Below are positions 33,740-42,119 of a stretch of 64,000 nt of DNA, in pieces. The position numbers and the translations under genes were made by a program. Below the pieces are notes generated by a model. The model did not search any database and had not been told where the DNA came from. It worked only from the letters and a program-made list of their open reading frames with translations. The stretch covers positions 1 through 64,000 of the forward strand of contig RPGQ01000052.1 of the NCBI GenBank assembly GCA_004193595.1. Direction: 5' to 3'. The first letter of the stretch is position 1; the number at the start of each line of letters is the position of its first letter. Origin of the DNA: Desulfobacteraceae bacterium Eth-SRB2 (GTDB taxonomy: Bacteria > Desulfobacterota > Desulfobacteria > Desulfobacterales > UBA11574).

Positions 33740-35701
33740 TTAGAAGCCTGCTGAAAGCCCGCAATAGAAAAATGCGCCTCTGTAGGAGCTGTAGGGCATT
33801 TCTTTGTTAAACATATTGTCAATTCCGGCAAACAAATTAAAATTCCGACCTATATCTTTTGCAGCATAAATATCCCACACGGTATAGCCCCCTTCTTCAT
33901 CCTTACTTCCATCTTCAAATTTCGGAGCTATCAACTGCTTGCCGGTATAGTTGGCGCGTATATTAGCCGTAAGACCCAGAACAGGATTATCATAACAAAG
34001 CCGGATATTAAGCTTTACTTCGGGAACCTCTAAAAGGTCTTCGCCGTTATCGTCATTTTCAGAATCGATAAAAGTGGAATTTGCGGAAACTCTGAAATAA
34101 TATGGAAGCGCGAGGCCGGCTTCAATTTCTATACCTTGCGTGTAAGCTTTATCAAGGTTGATTTTTTGATATTCCAGCACTCTTTTTTTCCCCTGCATCC
34201 GGAAATTTCCTGTCGGCTTCTTGTAAATCATATCGTCGATATCGTTTCTAAAAGCCATGATTTTAGCATTTAACTTTTTATATTCTCCTTCAAAACCGAT
34301 TTCATAACTTTTTGATGTTTCGGAATCAAGATCAGGATTCGGAATAACATCTCCCTTTGAATTTTCAGTGTACACATAAAGTTCATAGACGGACGGCGCG
34401 CGAAAGCCCTCTCCGTAAGAAGTTTTGAAACGAAAATTGTCCAAAATATTGTAGATAACGCTGACACGCGGACTGAGCTCGGAACCGAAATCGGAATGAT
34501 CATCCAGCCGGACCCCGGCGGTAATCATCAGACTGTCAAAAAAGGAAAAATCATCCTGTAGAAAAAGCGCTCGGTTATGAATAGTTTTGTCGATATCGAT
34601 TTCGCCGCGGTTTTCTATTCCTGATCTTTTTTCTTCTCTATATTCCATACCTAATGTAAACAGATGGCTTTTGGCAAAAATACGGCTGGCCCGGGTCTCT
34701 ATCTGATAAAGTTTGTTTTCAATGTCAAAGTCTTCCCTGTCGGGCTGCTTGTCGGCTTTTTTCTGCAAAGAAGGATCAGCATAAGGATCCCCGATGTCGA
34801 TATAGGAACGATCGGAATCAAAGTCAGAGTAATAACCGCGAGTCATAATCCTGGCTCCGGCGATTGTTCCGTCATACTGCAAAAACGCGCTGGTGCGATC
34901 TGAATCAGCGTCCCTGTCCCAGTTAAGACCGTATTTATTGCGCAACCCCTCGCGGGAAGCATCGCTGTAAAAAACTCCGGTTGAAAGAGTCTGTGTATCA
35001 AGGAAATCATAACTGATTTTCAGCAGTCCTGAATATTTTTCACTATCATCTATATCCGTAAAAGAATCATCCTTGTGCCGGTCGTATTCATTCGTAATAT
35101 TTGCATGGCCCGATGCGATAATGCCGAAATTTTTCAGCGTATCCCCAATGGAAGCTTTGATAATAGTATTTTCCGCGTCTCCATAGGTATTCATGCCGTA
35201 ACGCGCAGTGCAGTTTCCCGAAAGTTGTTCGGGCGCTTTTTTTGTTATGATATTAATTACTCCTCCGATCCCCTCACTGCCGTAGAGTGCTGAGGTCGGC
35301 CCCCTCACAATTTCTATTCGCTTAATTATCTCGGTTGGAAACTCTGTTAAATCCACAGTTGTATCTCTAAAACCGGTGGAAAACCTCATGCCGTCTATAA
35401 GAATTAAAGTCCGTTTATTGGTAAGCCCCCTTATTTGCGGAATTAACCCTCTTCCCGCCACATGATCCAAATCAATGCTGACCGCATCTTCAAGAGCCTC
35501 GGCAGCAGTTTCGGCGCCCATGGCCTTAATCTGTTTTGCAGTTATTACTTCAAAAGCGCCTGGAACTTCTTTAAATTCTTTGGGAGTTAAAGTTGCCGTA
35601 ACCACTGTTTTTTCAATTTTCACTTCTTCCTGCGCCTCTGCTGTATAAACAAAAAAAACCAGCATGAGCAATAAACACAAAACCATTTTAAAATATTTCA
35701 T
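33740..35701 (-). CDS. TonB-dependent outer-membrane receptor 2
   Basis: A 653-residue receptor with signal peptide (FKMVLCLLLMLVFFVYTAEA), TonB-box-like KTVVTATLTPKEF, plug (VPGAFEVITAKQIKAMGAET; LILIDGMRFSTGF; RIEIVRGPTSALYGSEGIGG) and a barrel ending LSAGF. The plug resembles catecholate/colicin or cobalamin-type receptors; the ligand is unknown. It is preceded by the same L2 leader as receptor 1 and followed by the oxidase-like and binding-protein genes. Confidence 0.92.
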   Translation of the reverse strand: MKYFKMVLCLLLMLVFFVYTAEAQEEVKIEKTVVTATLTPKEFKEVPGAFEVITAKQIKAMGAETAAEALEDAVSIDLDHVAGRGLIPQIRGLTNKRTLILIDGMRFSTGFRDTTVDLTEFPTEIIKRIEIVRGPTSALYGSEGIGGVINIITKKAPEQLSGNCTARYGMNTYGDAENTIIKASIGDTLKNFGIIASGHANITNEYDRHKDDSFTDIDDSEKYSGLLKISYDFLDTQTLSTGVFYSDASREGLRNKYGLNWDRDADSDRTSAFLQYDGTIAGARIMTRGYYSDFDSDRSYIDIGDPYADPSLQKKADKQPDREDFDIENKLYQIETRASRIFAKSHLFTLGMEYREEKRSGIENRGEIDIDKTIHNRALFLQDDFSFFDSLMITAGVRLDDHSDFGSELSPRVSVIYNILDNFRFKTSYGEGFRAPSVYELYVYTENSKGDVIPNPDLDSETSKSYEIGFEGEYKKLNAKIMAFRNDIDDMIYKKPTGNFRMQGKKRVLEYQKINLDKAYTQGIEIEAGLALPYYFRVSANSTFIDSENDDNGEDLLEVPEVKLNIRLCYDNPVLGLTANIRANYTGKQLIAPKFEDGSKDEEGGYTVWDIYAAKDIGRNFNLFAGIDNMFNKEMPYSSYRGAFFYCGLSAGF

Positions 35702-35736
35702 CCTGCTTTCTCCTTTTCACCTAAAATTGACAAGAC

Positions 35737-35861
35737 CCTAAGGTTTTGATAAAAAGAAAAACCAGAGGGCAACCCGGTAAAATTTATTCACCAACTTTAT
35801 TTATCGGTTCTGCTTTTCGCATGAAAGGCGGCTTTACTCTTTGCCAGGAGAGCCGCCTTTC
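35737..35861 (-). promoter_or_regulatory. L2 three-hairpin leader of TonB receptor 2
   Basis: Hairpin GGGAAAGGCGG...CCGCCTTTC (35861-35823), a middle region with ACCGATAAATAAAG in place of the second hairpin, and hairpin CCCTCTGG...AACCTTAGGG (35769-35737) with the loop TTTTTCTTTTTATCAAA. TTGTCAATTTTAGG and a ribosome-binding site follow. It is the homologue of 29760-29872; arm sequences differ while pairing is kept. Confidence 0.6.
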
Positions 35862-35872
35862 CCTTATCCAGG

Positions 35873-35953
35873 GCAAGCGCCATTGCTACGCTGGGTAGCC
35901 GGCATGCTGGTTGCGTAGGCCGCTTTGATCGCTACCCTGGCAAAATTGCTTTA
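35873..35953 (+). pseudogene. Relic of the DUF1640-like coiled-coil gene
   Basis: Encodes RWVAGMLVA, a TAG stop, then AALIATLAKLL and the native stop, matching the C-terminus of the protein at 30111-30434. It marks the left border of the duplicated unit next to the second TPR copy. Confidence 0.75.
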
Positions 35954-35999
35954 AGTCATTTCCTGCAAGTCCTTCTCCAATTTTTTACCCTTATCTTTC

Positions 36000-36863
36000 C
36001 TTGAGATAGCTCACATGTTTCAGCAATCCTTTTGCCGTCTTCCGTTGTTTGGGAAAGTGAATCGCTTTTTGAAATGCCCTTTTGGCCATTTCATTCTTCT
36101 CCATCTGCAAGGCGCAGTAACCCATCATAAGCCAAGGCCTGCCATCTTTCGGGTTAAGGCAGGCGCTTTGATCAAAGGCATTGTATGCCCTGTTGAATTT
36201 TTCTTCTTGATAGAGCGCCTACCCCAGTATAAAATTGAGTCTATATGTCGATTTTTTCTTTATGGCGGTATCTAAAATATCAATGTCTTTTGCATGTCTG
36301 TGCGCAGCAATATAGGCATAGGCCATTTTTTCATAATCGGTCGGGCTATTCTCCAGGTTCAGGGTTTTTTCATAATATTGCGCTGCTTTGACAAACACGC
36401 CAATAGCGTTGTTAAGATCACCCAGGAGCATTATTTCCTCTTTTTTTATGGGAGCCAGATAGGAACGGGCTGTAAGAACTGCCAGGCCCTTTTCATACTT
36501 CTTCATATCAAAATAGATCTTGCCCATATTTTGCCATATCGGGGCATAATCCGGATACAAATCAGCGGAGGCCTTATAATGAGAAAGGGCCTCTCTTTCT
36601 TTTCCCATTAATGCCAGGGCATTTCCCAGGGTAAATTCCACGAGATAGTGGGGCTTTTGGGGGTATTTCCGGGCATATTTCATGAGGCATTTTTCCGCGT
36701 TTAAAAACTCCTTTTTTTCCATCGCCTGCTGGGCGTCATACACGGCTTTCCGAACTGCCGGCGTCAATTTCGGGGCCTCTGTTTCAGCCCATGCCGGGCA
36801 GCAACACAAATACATCAAAAAAAAGAGGAGTAGCCTTTTCATCGTGATCTTTTCAATTAGCAA
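36000..36863 (-). pseudogene. TonB2-system TPR protein, copy broken by an amber stop and an internal deletion
   Basis: The first 130 or so residues are identical to the intact copy (30507-31661). A segment of roughly 100 residues is then missing, and at 36219-36221 a TAG replaces the Gln codon of GQVLYQEE. Beyond it the homologous frame continues to the natural end (ALYQEEKFNRAYNAFDQSA ... YLKER). The open part is 214 residues. A single-base nonsense change is the simplest reading; programmed readthrough is not supported. Confidence 0.8.
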
Positions 36864-36968
36864 TGATCAATGGTTAATGATCAATGATCAATGATCAATG
36901 GTCAATTAACAGTGATCATTTGTAAACGGTTAACTGCTAATTGTTAATTGATCATTGTTAACTGTTCA
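36855..36968. repeat. Repeat tract downstream of the four-helix-bundle gene
   Basis: Units AATGATCAATGGTTAATGAT and ACTGCTAATTGTTAATTGAT, the same family as 31672-31855. Together with 37355-37650 it brackets the four-helix-bundle gene. Confidence 0.85.
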
Positions 36969-37334
36969 TTTGCTCCTTGCTGTCATGATGCTTTTGCCTA
37001 CAATTGCGATAAGTTCTTCGGCTTCAGTTAACAGAGAAGCTACCTTGTTATGAGGCAACATTTTGCTGACTAATATCAATTTCAACCAATAACGACTTTC
37101 TTTTGTTTCCTTAAACACTACGCCTAATTTGTGGATAAAATCTTTGCGAGACTCAGCTCCTCTTGCTTCTTCATAGTTTGCACCAGGCGAGGTGCCGCAT
37201 CGCAGCAATTGATCCGCTATGTGTTTACCTGCCGGCGTTTTAGGAAGTGTTGCGGTAAGCTTGATGATCCCGACCGCAAAGTTTAAAAAGCGTTCTGCCA
37301 GCTCATCACCGAAATCTTCTTTCTTATTTTTCAT
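36966..37334 (-). CDS. Four-helix-bundle protein (23S rRNA intervening-sequence family)
   Basis: A 122-residue protein with the family motifs LAERFLNFAVGIIKLTATLP, LLRCGTSPGANYEEARGAES, DFIHKLGVVFKETKESRYWL and EELIAIVGKSIMTARSK. These small proteins were first found in 23S rRNA intervening sequences, occur widely as stand-alone genes, and resemble the Avd accessory protein of diversity-generating retroelements. Function unknown. It lies inside a TGGTCAATGG repeat tract between tonB and the broken TPR gene; the equivalent place in the other locus has the tract but no gene, which suggests insertion. Confidence 0.85.
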   Translation of the reverse strand: MKNKKEDFGDELAERFLNFAVGIIKLTATLPKTPAGKHIADQLLRCGTSPGANYEEARGAESRKDFIHKLGVVFKETKESRYWLKLILVSKMLPHNKVASLLTEAEELIAIVGKSIMTARSK

Positions 37335-37354
37335 TGATAATGTTTCCTCATACT

Positions 37355-37650
37355 TGTCAATGGTCAGTGATCAATATTCAATGGTCAATGGTCAGTGGTC
37401 AATGGTCAATGGTCAATGGTCAATGGTCAGTGGTCAATGGTCAATGGTCAGTGGTCAATGGTCAATGGTCAGTGGTCAATGGTCAATGGTCAGTGATCAA
37501 TATTCAATGGTCAATGGTCAGTGGTCAATTGTTAACTGTTAATTGATCATTGTTAATTGTTAACTGTTAATTGATCATTGTTAATTGTTAACTGTTAATT
37601 GATCATTGTTAATTGTTAACTGTTAATTGATCATTGTTAATTGCCAATTA
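37355..37650. repeat. Largest TGGTCAATGG / TTAATTGTTAACTG tract
   Basis: About 300 bases: more than a dozen tandem units of TGGTCAATGG or TGGTCAGTGG (37370-37530), followed by four copies of a 28-base unit beginning TTAACTGTTAATTGATCATTG. Plus-strand frames in it read as repeated MVNGQWS and are not genes. Confidence 0.95.
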
Positions 37651-38292
37651 TCCCCCTTCCAGGTTAAATTCGATGGCGGTAATTACCCAGCAAGAAACCG
37701 CTTCCCCCCTCAGCTTTGCCGGAGAAAACCTCCAGGAAGGGAGGGCCCTGAGCACACTTTCGTCAAATATCCCTGGTGGATTTGATTTTAGGATGTTGAT
37801 GTGGTTTGCCCGACCATTTTTATCCACAAGAAACTTGACTTCTACATTTCCGGTTATGTTAAGTCGCCTGGCGCGGAACGGATAGACAGGCTTCATCTTG
37901 AAAATCGGCAAAGGCATCTGATCCACCTCGCCTATCTGGTAAAAAGCAGATATGGGTGGCGGTGGGGCTACCGGCATACCCCCGGAAAGCTTTGGATTGA
38001 TCTCAAAAGAGAGCCTGGGTATCTCAAGCTTTATTTGCCTTTTGGGAATATTTTGATGCATTCTCATTGTGGGAGTAACCCTGGGAGGTTTCTTCTCGGG
38101 CAACCTCTCTTCTTCTTCAGGTGGTGGTTCTTGATGCCTGATCTTTACTAAATTAACCGGAACGATGATATCCAAATCGCTTTTTTTTGACTCTCTCTGG
38201 CCAAAAAGAGGCAGCAGGGCAAATAGAAGGATATTAACCAATATGGAAAACCCCAGGGCCCAAAAAAACCAGGAAGGAATCTTATTATTCAT
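37648..38292 (-). CDS. tonB: TonB energy transducer (TonB2 type)
   Basis: About 214 residues: an N-terminal anchor (FFWALGFSILVNILLFALLP), a Pro/Glu/Lys-rich spacer (HQEPPPEEEERLPEKKPPRV) and a TonB C-terminal domain (MKPVYPFRARRLNITGNVEV ... LPSWRFSPAKLRGEAVSCWV). The start overlaps the exbD stop. With ExbB, ExbD, TtpC-like and DUF3450 upstream it forms a complete TonB2-type motor that can serve the three receptors in the window. Confidence 0.93.
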   Translation of the reverse strand: MNNKIPSWFFWALGFSILVNILLFALLPLFGQRESKKSDLDIIVPVNLVKIRHQEPPPEEEERLPEKKPPRVTPTMRMHQNIPKRQIKLEIPRLSFEINPKLSGGMPVAPPPPISAFYQIGEVDQMPLPIFKMKPVYPFRARRLNITGNVEVKFLVDKNGRANHINILKSNPPGIFDESVLRALPSWRFSPAKLRGEAVSCWVITAIEFNLEGG

Positions 38293-38707
38293 TTCCACCG
38301 GACCTGGCTGCCGCGATACTAATATTTTTTGCTCCGGCCAGACGGCACTGGTCCATCACCCGTACGACTATACCCGTATAGCTTGTCTTATCTGCCACAA
38401 TGACAATAGAGCCCTCCGGATTTTCTGCCAGGCATCTTTCTATGTGGGCCCGGACACTGCGAATGTCTATCTGCTTTTTTTCAAAAAAAACCCGGCCGTC
38501 GGGATCGACCCCGATCAGGATATTTCCCTTGTCCTTAAGAACTGCCGTGGAAGCGGTGGGCCTCTGAACATCTATACCGGTTTCCTTTACAAAACTGGTC
38601 GTAACCATGAAAAAAATCAGTAAAAGAAAAACCAGGTCTATGAGTGGCGCCATATTAACAGCCGTTGTTTCTGTGCCTTGACGCAAAGATTGACGTACAG
38701 AGATCAT
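38285..38707 (-). CDS. exbD: Biopolymer transport protein ExbD
   Basis: A 140-residue ExbD/TolR with one N-terminal helix (MAPLIDLVFLLLIFFMVTTS) containing the essential Asp, and a periplasmic domain (GVDPDGRVFFEKKQIDIRSV). It overlaps tonB at its end and lies about 50 bases after exbB. Confidence 0.94.
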   Translation of the reverse strand: MISVRQSLRQGTETTAVNMAPLIDLVFLLLIFFMVTTSFVKETGIDVQRPTASTAVLKDKGNILIGVDPDGRVFFEKKQIDIRSVRAHIERCLAENPEGSIVIVADKTSYTGIVVRVMDQCRLAGAKNISIAAARSGGNE

Positions 38708-38758
38708 GGCCTGTCCTCGTTATTTGGTTTTCTATGAATGTTGGATTAAATCTTAGTT

Positions 38759-39364
38759 TCAGGAACCGGTTTTTTTAATATTTCGCATCAGCGTCAAAAT
38801 CAGTTCATCCAGACGACGTTCCAGGCGATTGGCACGGCGAATAAGAAAAGCGCTCATAAAGAGTCCGGGAATGGCCACCAGCAGCCCGCTCTGGGTGGTG
38901 ATCAGGGCTTCGGATATTCCCCCGGCCATGGCCTTTGCATTGCCGGTGCCAAAGAGAGCTATCACATTAAAAGTGGTGATCATACCCGTGACTGTTCCCA
39001 GGAGACCAAATAAAGGCGATATTGCGGCCAGCACTGCAATAACAGTAAGAAATTGTCTGATATGAGGTTTCTCCCGCATGGCGCATAATTTTAGGATGCC
39101 CGTATCCAGTTTGTTGTTTTTTGTACGTTCCTTGAGAAAATTCATGACAATTCCGGCTCGAAGCCCCTTTAAAGCTGTTTGCAACGGCCTTTGGTTAAGC
39201 ATTTGCACTGCCTGTTTCAGACTCACATCATCTTTATCCATCCGCCTGAAATAAAGTACTCGTTCGACGATAAGCAACCACATGCAGAAAGATGTCAGGA
39301 TGATAGGAATCATCACCGGCCCGCCCGGCCAAAGGTACTCATATGTATTTGCAATAAGATCCAT
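38759..39364 (-). CDS. exbB: MotA/TolQ/ExbB proton-channel protein (ExbB2-like)
   Basis: A 201-residue protein with three helices and the family core AISPLFGLLGTVTGMITTFN and GGISEALITTQSGLLVAIPG. A second, larger ExbB-type protein is encoded upstream (39601-41040). Such pairs define the TtpC/ExbB2 arrangement of TonB2 systems. The upstream gap (39365-39600) is filled by a repeat tract. Confidence 0.93.
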   Translation of the reverse strand: MDLIANTYEYLWPGGPVMIPIILTSFCMWLLIVERVLYFRRMDKDDVSLKQAVQMLNQRPLQTALKGLRAGIVMNFLKERTKNNKLDTGILKLCAMREKPHIRQFLTVIAVLAAISPLFGLLGTVTGMITTFNVIALFGTGNAKAMAGGISEALITTQSGLLVAIPGLFMSAFLIRRANRLERRLDELILTLMRNIKKTGS

Positions 39365-39367
39365 TTT

Positions 39368-39598
39368 TCAATTAACAATTAACAGTGATCAGTGATCAGT
39401 GATCAGTGATCAATTAACAATTAACAGTTAACAGTGATCAATTAACAATTAACAGTTAACAGTGATCAATTAACAATTAACAATTAACAGTGATCAATTA
39501 ACCATTGATAGCTGACCATTGATAACTGACCATTGATAGCTGACCATTGATAACTGACCATTGATAACTGACCATTGATAACTGATCATTGATCACTA
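39368..39598. repeat. Repeat tract between the two ExbB-type genes
   Basis: Units AACAATTAACAGTGATCA and, further on, ACTGACCATTGATA repeated about seven times. It is the reverse-complement orientation of the tract at 37355-37650, so the two could pair across exbB-exbD-tonB or support recombination that inverts or deletes those genes. Confidence 0.9.
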
Positions 39599-39600
39599 AA

Positions 39601-41040
39601 TTACTCAATAAGTGTTATTTCCCTGTGGATGATATTGGTTAATGCCATAGCCTTTTCCTCCATATCCCCGACGATGTGTTCAACGTGTCGGTTCAAAAAG
39701 GTGTGCAAAAGCATTATTGGGATGGCCACAGCCAGACCGAGCATGGTAGTAACCAAGGCTTCGGAGATGCCGCCGGACATCATACGAGGATCACCGGTGC
39801 CATAAAGGGTAATGACGTGAAAGGTGCTGATCATGCCGGTTACCGTGCCCAAAAGCCCGAGCAACGGCGCAATTGCTCCCATAATGTTAAGCGCAGGCAA
39901 AAACCGCTCTAAACGTGGAAGCTCTTTTAAGATTGCTTCCTGCAAAACGCTTTCCAGAGTTTCCCTTTCTTCGGCCCTGGCGAGAAGACCGGCCTTCAAG
40001 ACGTTGTAGACAGGCTGTCCTTTTTTGTCTTTTGCGATTTTGTCACATTCTTGCCATTTACCATAAAGGGCCAGTTCATTAACTCTTCCCATTACATAGT
40101 CGGTGTTTGCGTGAACACGGTTGAGAAAAATAGTCCTCTCTATGGCTATGATAAAGGCAAAGAGCCCGATACCTATAATAGGCCAGACAATAGGGCCTCC
40201 GTTTTTGATCTGATCTATTAACGTCAGTTTACGCGTAATCTGTCTCAGGGCCGCACCTCCGGAAAAATCGAGGCTCACATCATCTGTCTTCCCGTGCATA
40301 TATTTTTTGAGATTCCGCCGAATAGACCATGACGGCAGCGCCGAAAGGGCGAAAAACTGATGACTTCCTTCAGAATATCTTAAAAAACCTGCCTCTTCAT
40401 CGCTCTTGTAAGCGGCGGTAAACTTTCCGATTGTCAGGATATCTCCGGTTTTTTTCATGCCTGAATGGTCAACAAAATGTCCTTTGCGCAGAACCACCTC
40501 ACCGGAAAGGGCCATTTCCTGAAAGAAAAGGTCGGATATGGTCCGAAAATCATCTATTCCGGGAAAGCGGTCTTTATCCAGGATTGGTTTGAGCAGGTCC
40601 AGACGTTCAGAAAAGCGTGCTGTGAATTGAGACTGTCTGAAGATTGTTTCAAGGTCCCGGGCAACCACAAGCACTGTGCCGGCGAGTTCCCGCATGCCCA
40701 TCTCATCATCTGATTGCTGCTCGGACAGCTTAATCTGCTTTTCTCTTAGCTTCTTAAACTCATTCTGTATAACCTCGATATCAGAGTTCAGTTTCTTTTC
40801 ATCGGCTTCCATCCGGGCAATCTCTTTTTCAAGGGATATGCGGTCTTTAAAAATTCTTTCTTTGCTGTTTTTTGCCTCGGCAATGGCAGCCTCATAGTCG
40901 GCTTTTGCCTTCCTGGAGGCAGCCCTCATGTCTTCCCCATAGGCCGGATAAGCCAAAAACAGGATCCATATCAATGCCAGGCAAAGCTTCATAGGCATAA
41001 TGTACTGTTTGTTAGTTTTATTTTGCTTGGAGTCGATCAT
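39601..41040 (-). CDS. TtpC-like ExbB protein with periplasmic coiled-coil domain
   Basis: About 479 residues: a signal or anchor segment (MKLCLALIWILFLAYPAYG), a long coiled coil (about residues 40-130), a middle domain, then a MotA/TolQ/ExbB domain (IVWPIIGIGLFAFIIAIERT; MGAIAPLLGLLGTVTGMIST; GGISEALVTTMLGLAVAIPI). This fused layout is TtpC of Vibrio TonB2 systems. The ATG chosen (41040) follows GTAGGTGCTCTTT; a Met further in is possible. Confidence 0.88.
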   Translation of the reverse strand: MIDSKQNKTNKQYIMPMKLCLALIWILFLAYPAYGEDMRAASRKAKADYEAAIAEAKNSKERIFKDRISLEKEIARMEADEKKLNSDIEVIQNEFKKLREKQIKLSEQQSDDEMGMRELAGTVLVVARDLETIFRQSQFTARFSERLDLLKPILDKDRFPGIDDFRTISDLFFQEMALSGEVVLRKGHFVDHSGMKKTGDILTIGKFTAAYKSDEEAGFLRYSEGSHQFFALSALPSWSIRRNLKKYMHGKTDDVSLDFSGGAALRQITRKLTLIDQIKNGGPIVWPIIGIGLFAFIIAIERTIFLNRVHANTDYVMGRVNELALYGKWQECDKIAKDKKGQPVYNVLKAGLLARAEERETLESVLQEAILKELPRLERFLPALNIMGAIAPLLGLLGTVTGMISTFHVITLYGTGDPRMMSGGISEALVTTMLGLAVAIPIMLLHTFLNRHVEHIVGDMEEKAMALTNIIHREITLIE

Positions 41041-41210
41041 AAAGAGCACCTACAAGTTAGACAGGATTCACAGGATTTATATTTATCCTGACCATCCCTG
41101 GCCCAGACCGGGTTTTCGAATGAAACAGCTTATTCCTCGGCTGTCGCGCCAGGGCAGGCTTGTTCATCCTGTCTGAGTATTTAGAAATTAGGATTTAGAA
41201 TTTTGTCTTT

Positions 41211-41993
41211 TTATGGGACAATCCTTCCTATAGGCAGCCTGACAAGGTCGATTGTCCGCTCGTGACGGGCCATTTCCACGGCCTTATTTATATCACGACG
41301 GTATCCGGAAGATAGAGATATCCATCTTTTCGGGGCCCGATCATAATGTCCCACAACCTTACCATCAGGAGTCTGACAAAAAAGAGACAGCCGGCCCAGT
41401 CTCAGGATATCCACCAGCACGGGCCGGCTATCCAGATCAACGGTGTCCTGATAAACCTCCACAGTATGGCCATACCCGGTTTCTATCTGAAGGGCCTCCA
41501 TGACCCTCCTGTACTTTTCTGCGGCCCGTCTGTCAGGGCTTGCAAGGGTCTCTTTAATCAAGGCAAGCCTATCCGACCGCTCCTCCGGCAAAAAGGGAAG
41601 GTCCCTTTTGATGAACTCTTCAAGCCGGGTAATTATAGACTCCAGGCAGGCCTGCAACTCTTCCTGAATGCGTGCCGATTCCTCTATTTTTCGCTTTGCC
41701 TCATCAACAAGGTCTTTCTGGCTGTTAAGCATCTGCCCGGTCTTTTTTTTTACTTTTTCAAGATGTTTATTCCCGTAGCTCAATGAACGATATCGGGCTG
41801 TAAGTTCTGCTTTCTTCCCCGCCCATGCATCCTCTTTTTTCTGGGTTTCCTGGCGGACCTCAATTGTCTTTACAACCTTTTCCTGAATCTTATCCGCCTC
41901 TGAACCGGCCTTCGACTGCCCCTGCATAGCAATCAGAAAAAATAAAAAAGCAACGGTAAAGGAAACTCTCTTATATAAGCGGTGATAACTCAT
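41211..41993 (-). CDS. DUF3450-family TonB2-associated protein
   Basis: About 260 residues with a signal peptide (VSFTVAFLFFLIAMQGQSKA), a long coiled coil and a conserved second half (PFLPEERSDRLALIKETLAS; GYGHTVEVYQDTVDL; VDILRLGRLSLFCQTPDGKV). DUF3450 proteins precede ttpC in TonB2 clusters and are thought to work in the periplasm with TtpC. The ATG follows GAGGAGAAGTCA. It is the first gene of the operon that carries an L1 leader. Confidence 0.88.
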   Translation of the reverse strand: MSYHRLYKRVSFTVAFLFFLIAMQGQSKAGSEADKIQEKVVKTIEVRQETQKKEDAWAGKKAELTARYRSLSYGNKHLEKVKKKTGQMLNSQKDLVDEAKRKIEESARIQEELQACLESIITRLEEFIKRDLPFLPEERSDRLALIKETLASPDRRAAEKYRRVMEALQIETGYGHTVEVYQDTVDLDSRPVLVDILRLGRLSLFCQTPDGKVVGHYDRAPKRWISLSSGYRRDINKAVEMARHERTIDLVRLPIGRIVP

Positions 41994-42009
41994 TGACTTC
42001 TCCTCAAAC

Positions 42010-42098
42010 AAAAAAAGCGCAACTCAGATGTTTATAATCCAAGTTACGCCTGCACTTTTTCCGCATCCTTTAGATATGGACCGGAGTCCGTAAGACAT
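42010..42098 (-). promoter_or_regulatory. L1 structured leader with terminator, copy D (DUF3450/TonB2 operon)
   Basis: GTCTTACGG, ACTCCGGTCC...GGATGCGGA stem, AAGTGCAGGCG, then terminator GGCGTAACTTGGAT...ATCTGAGTTGCGC with T7. The T run overlaps the start of the region that holds the ribosome-binding site of the DUF3450 gene, so termination here would silence the whole energiser operon. Confidence 0.75.
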
Positions 42099-42119
42099 CC
42101 CTTATATATATTCGATATC

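Noticed and set aside
36219-36221. Pyrrolysine or programmed readthrough at the TAG
   Set aside because: The paralogue has Gln at this place, one base differs, and the gene also has an internal deletion, so ordinary decay is more likely.
37219-37546. Plus-strand frames reading MVNGQWSMVSGQWS repeats
   Set aside because: They are translations of the TGGTCAATGG tract, with no start signal and no independent evidence of coding.
37370-37650. CRISPR-like array
   Set aside because: The units are contiguous and very short, with no unique spacers of constant length and no cas genes.
37648-38292. TonB at locus 2 as also broken
   Set aside because: The reading frame is complete from the membrane anchor to the C-terminal domain with no stop, and it overlaps exbD normally.
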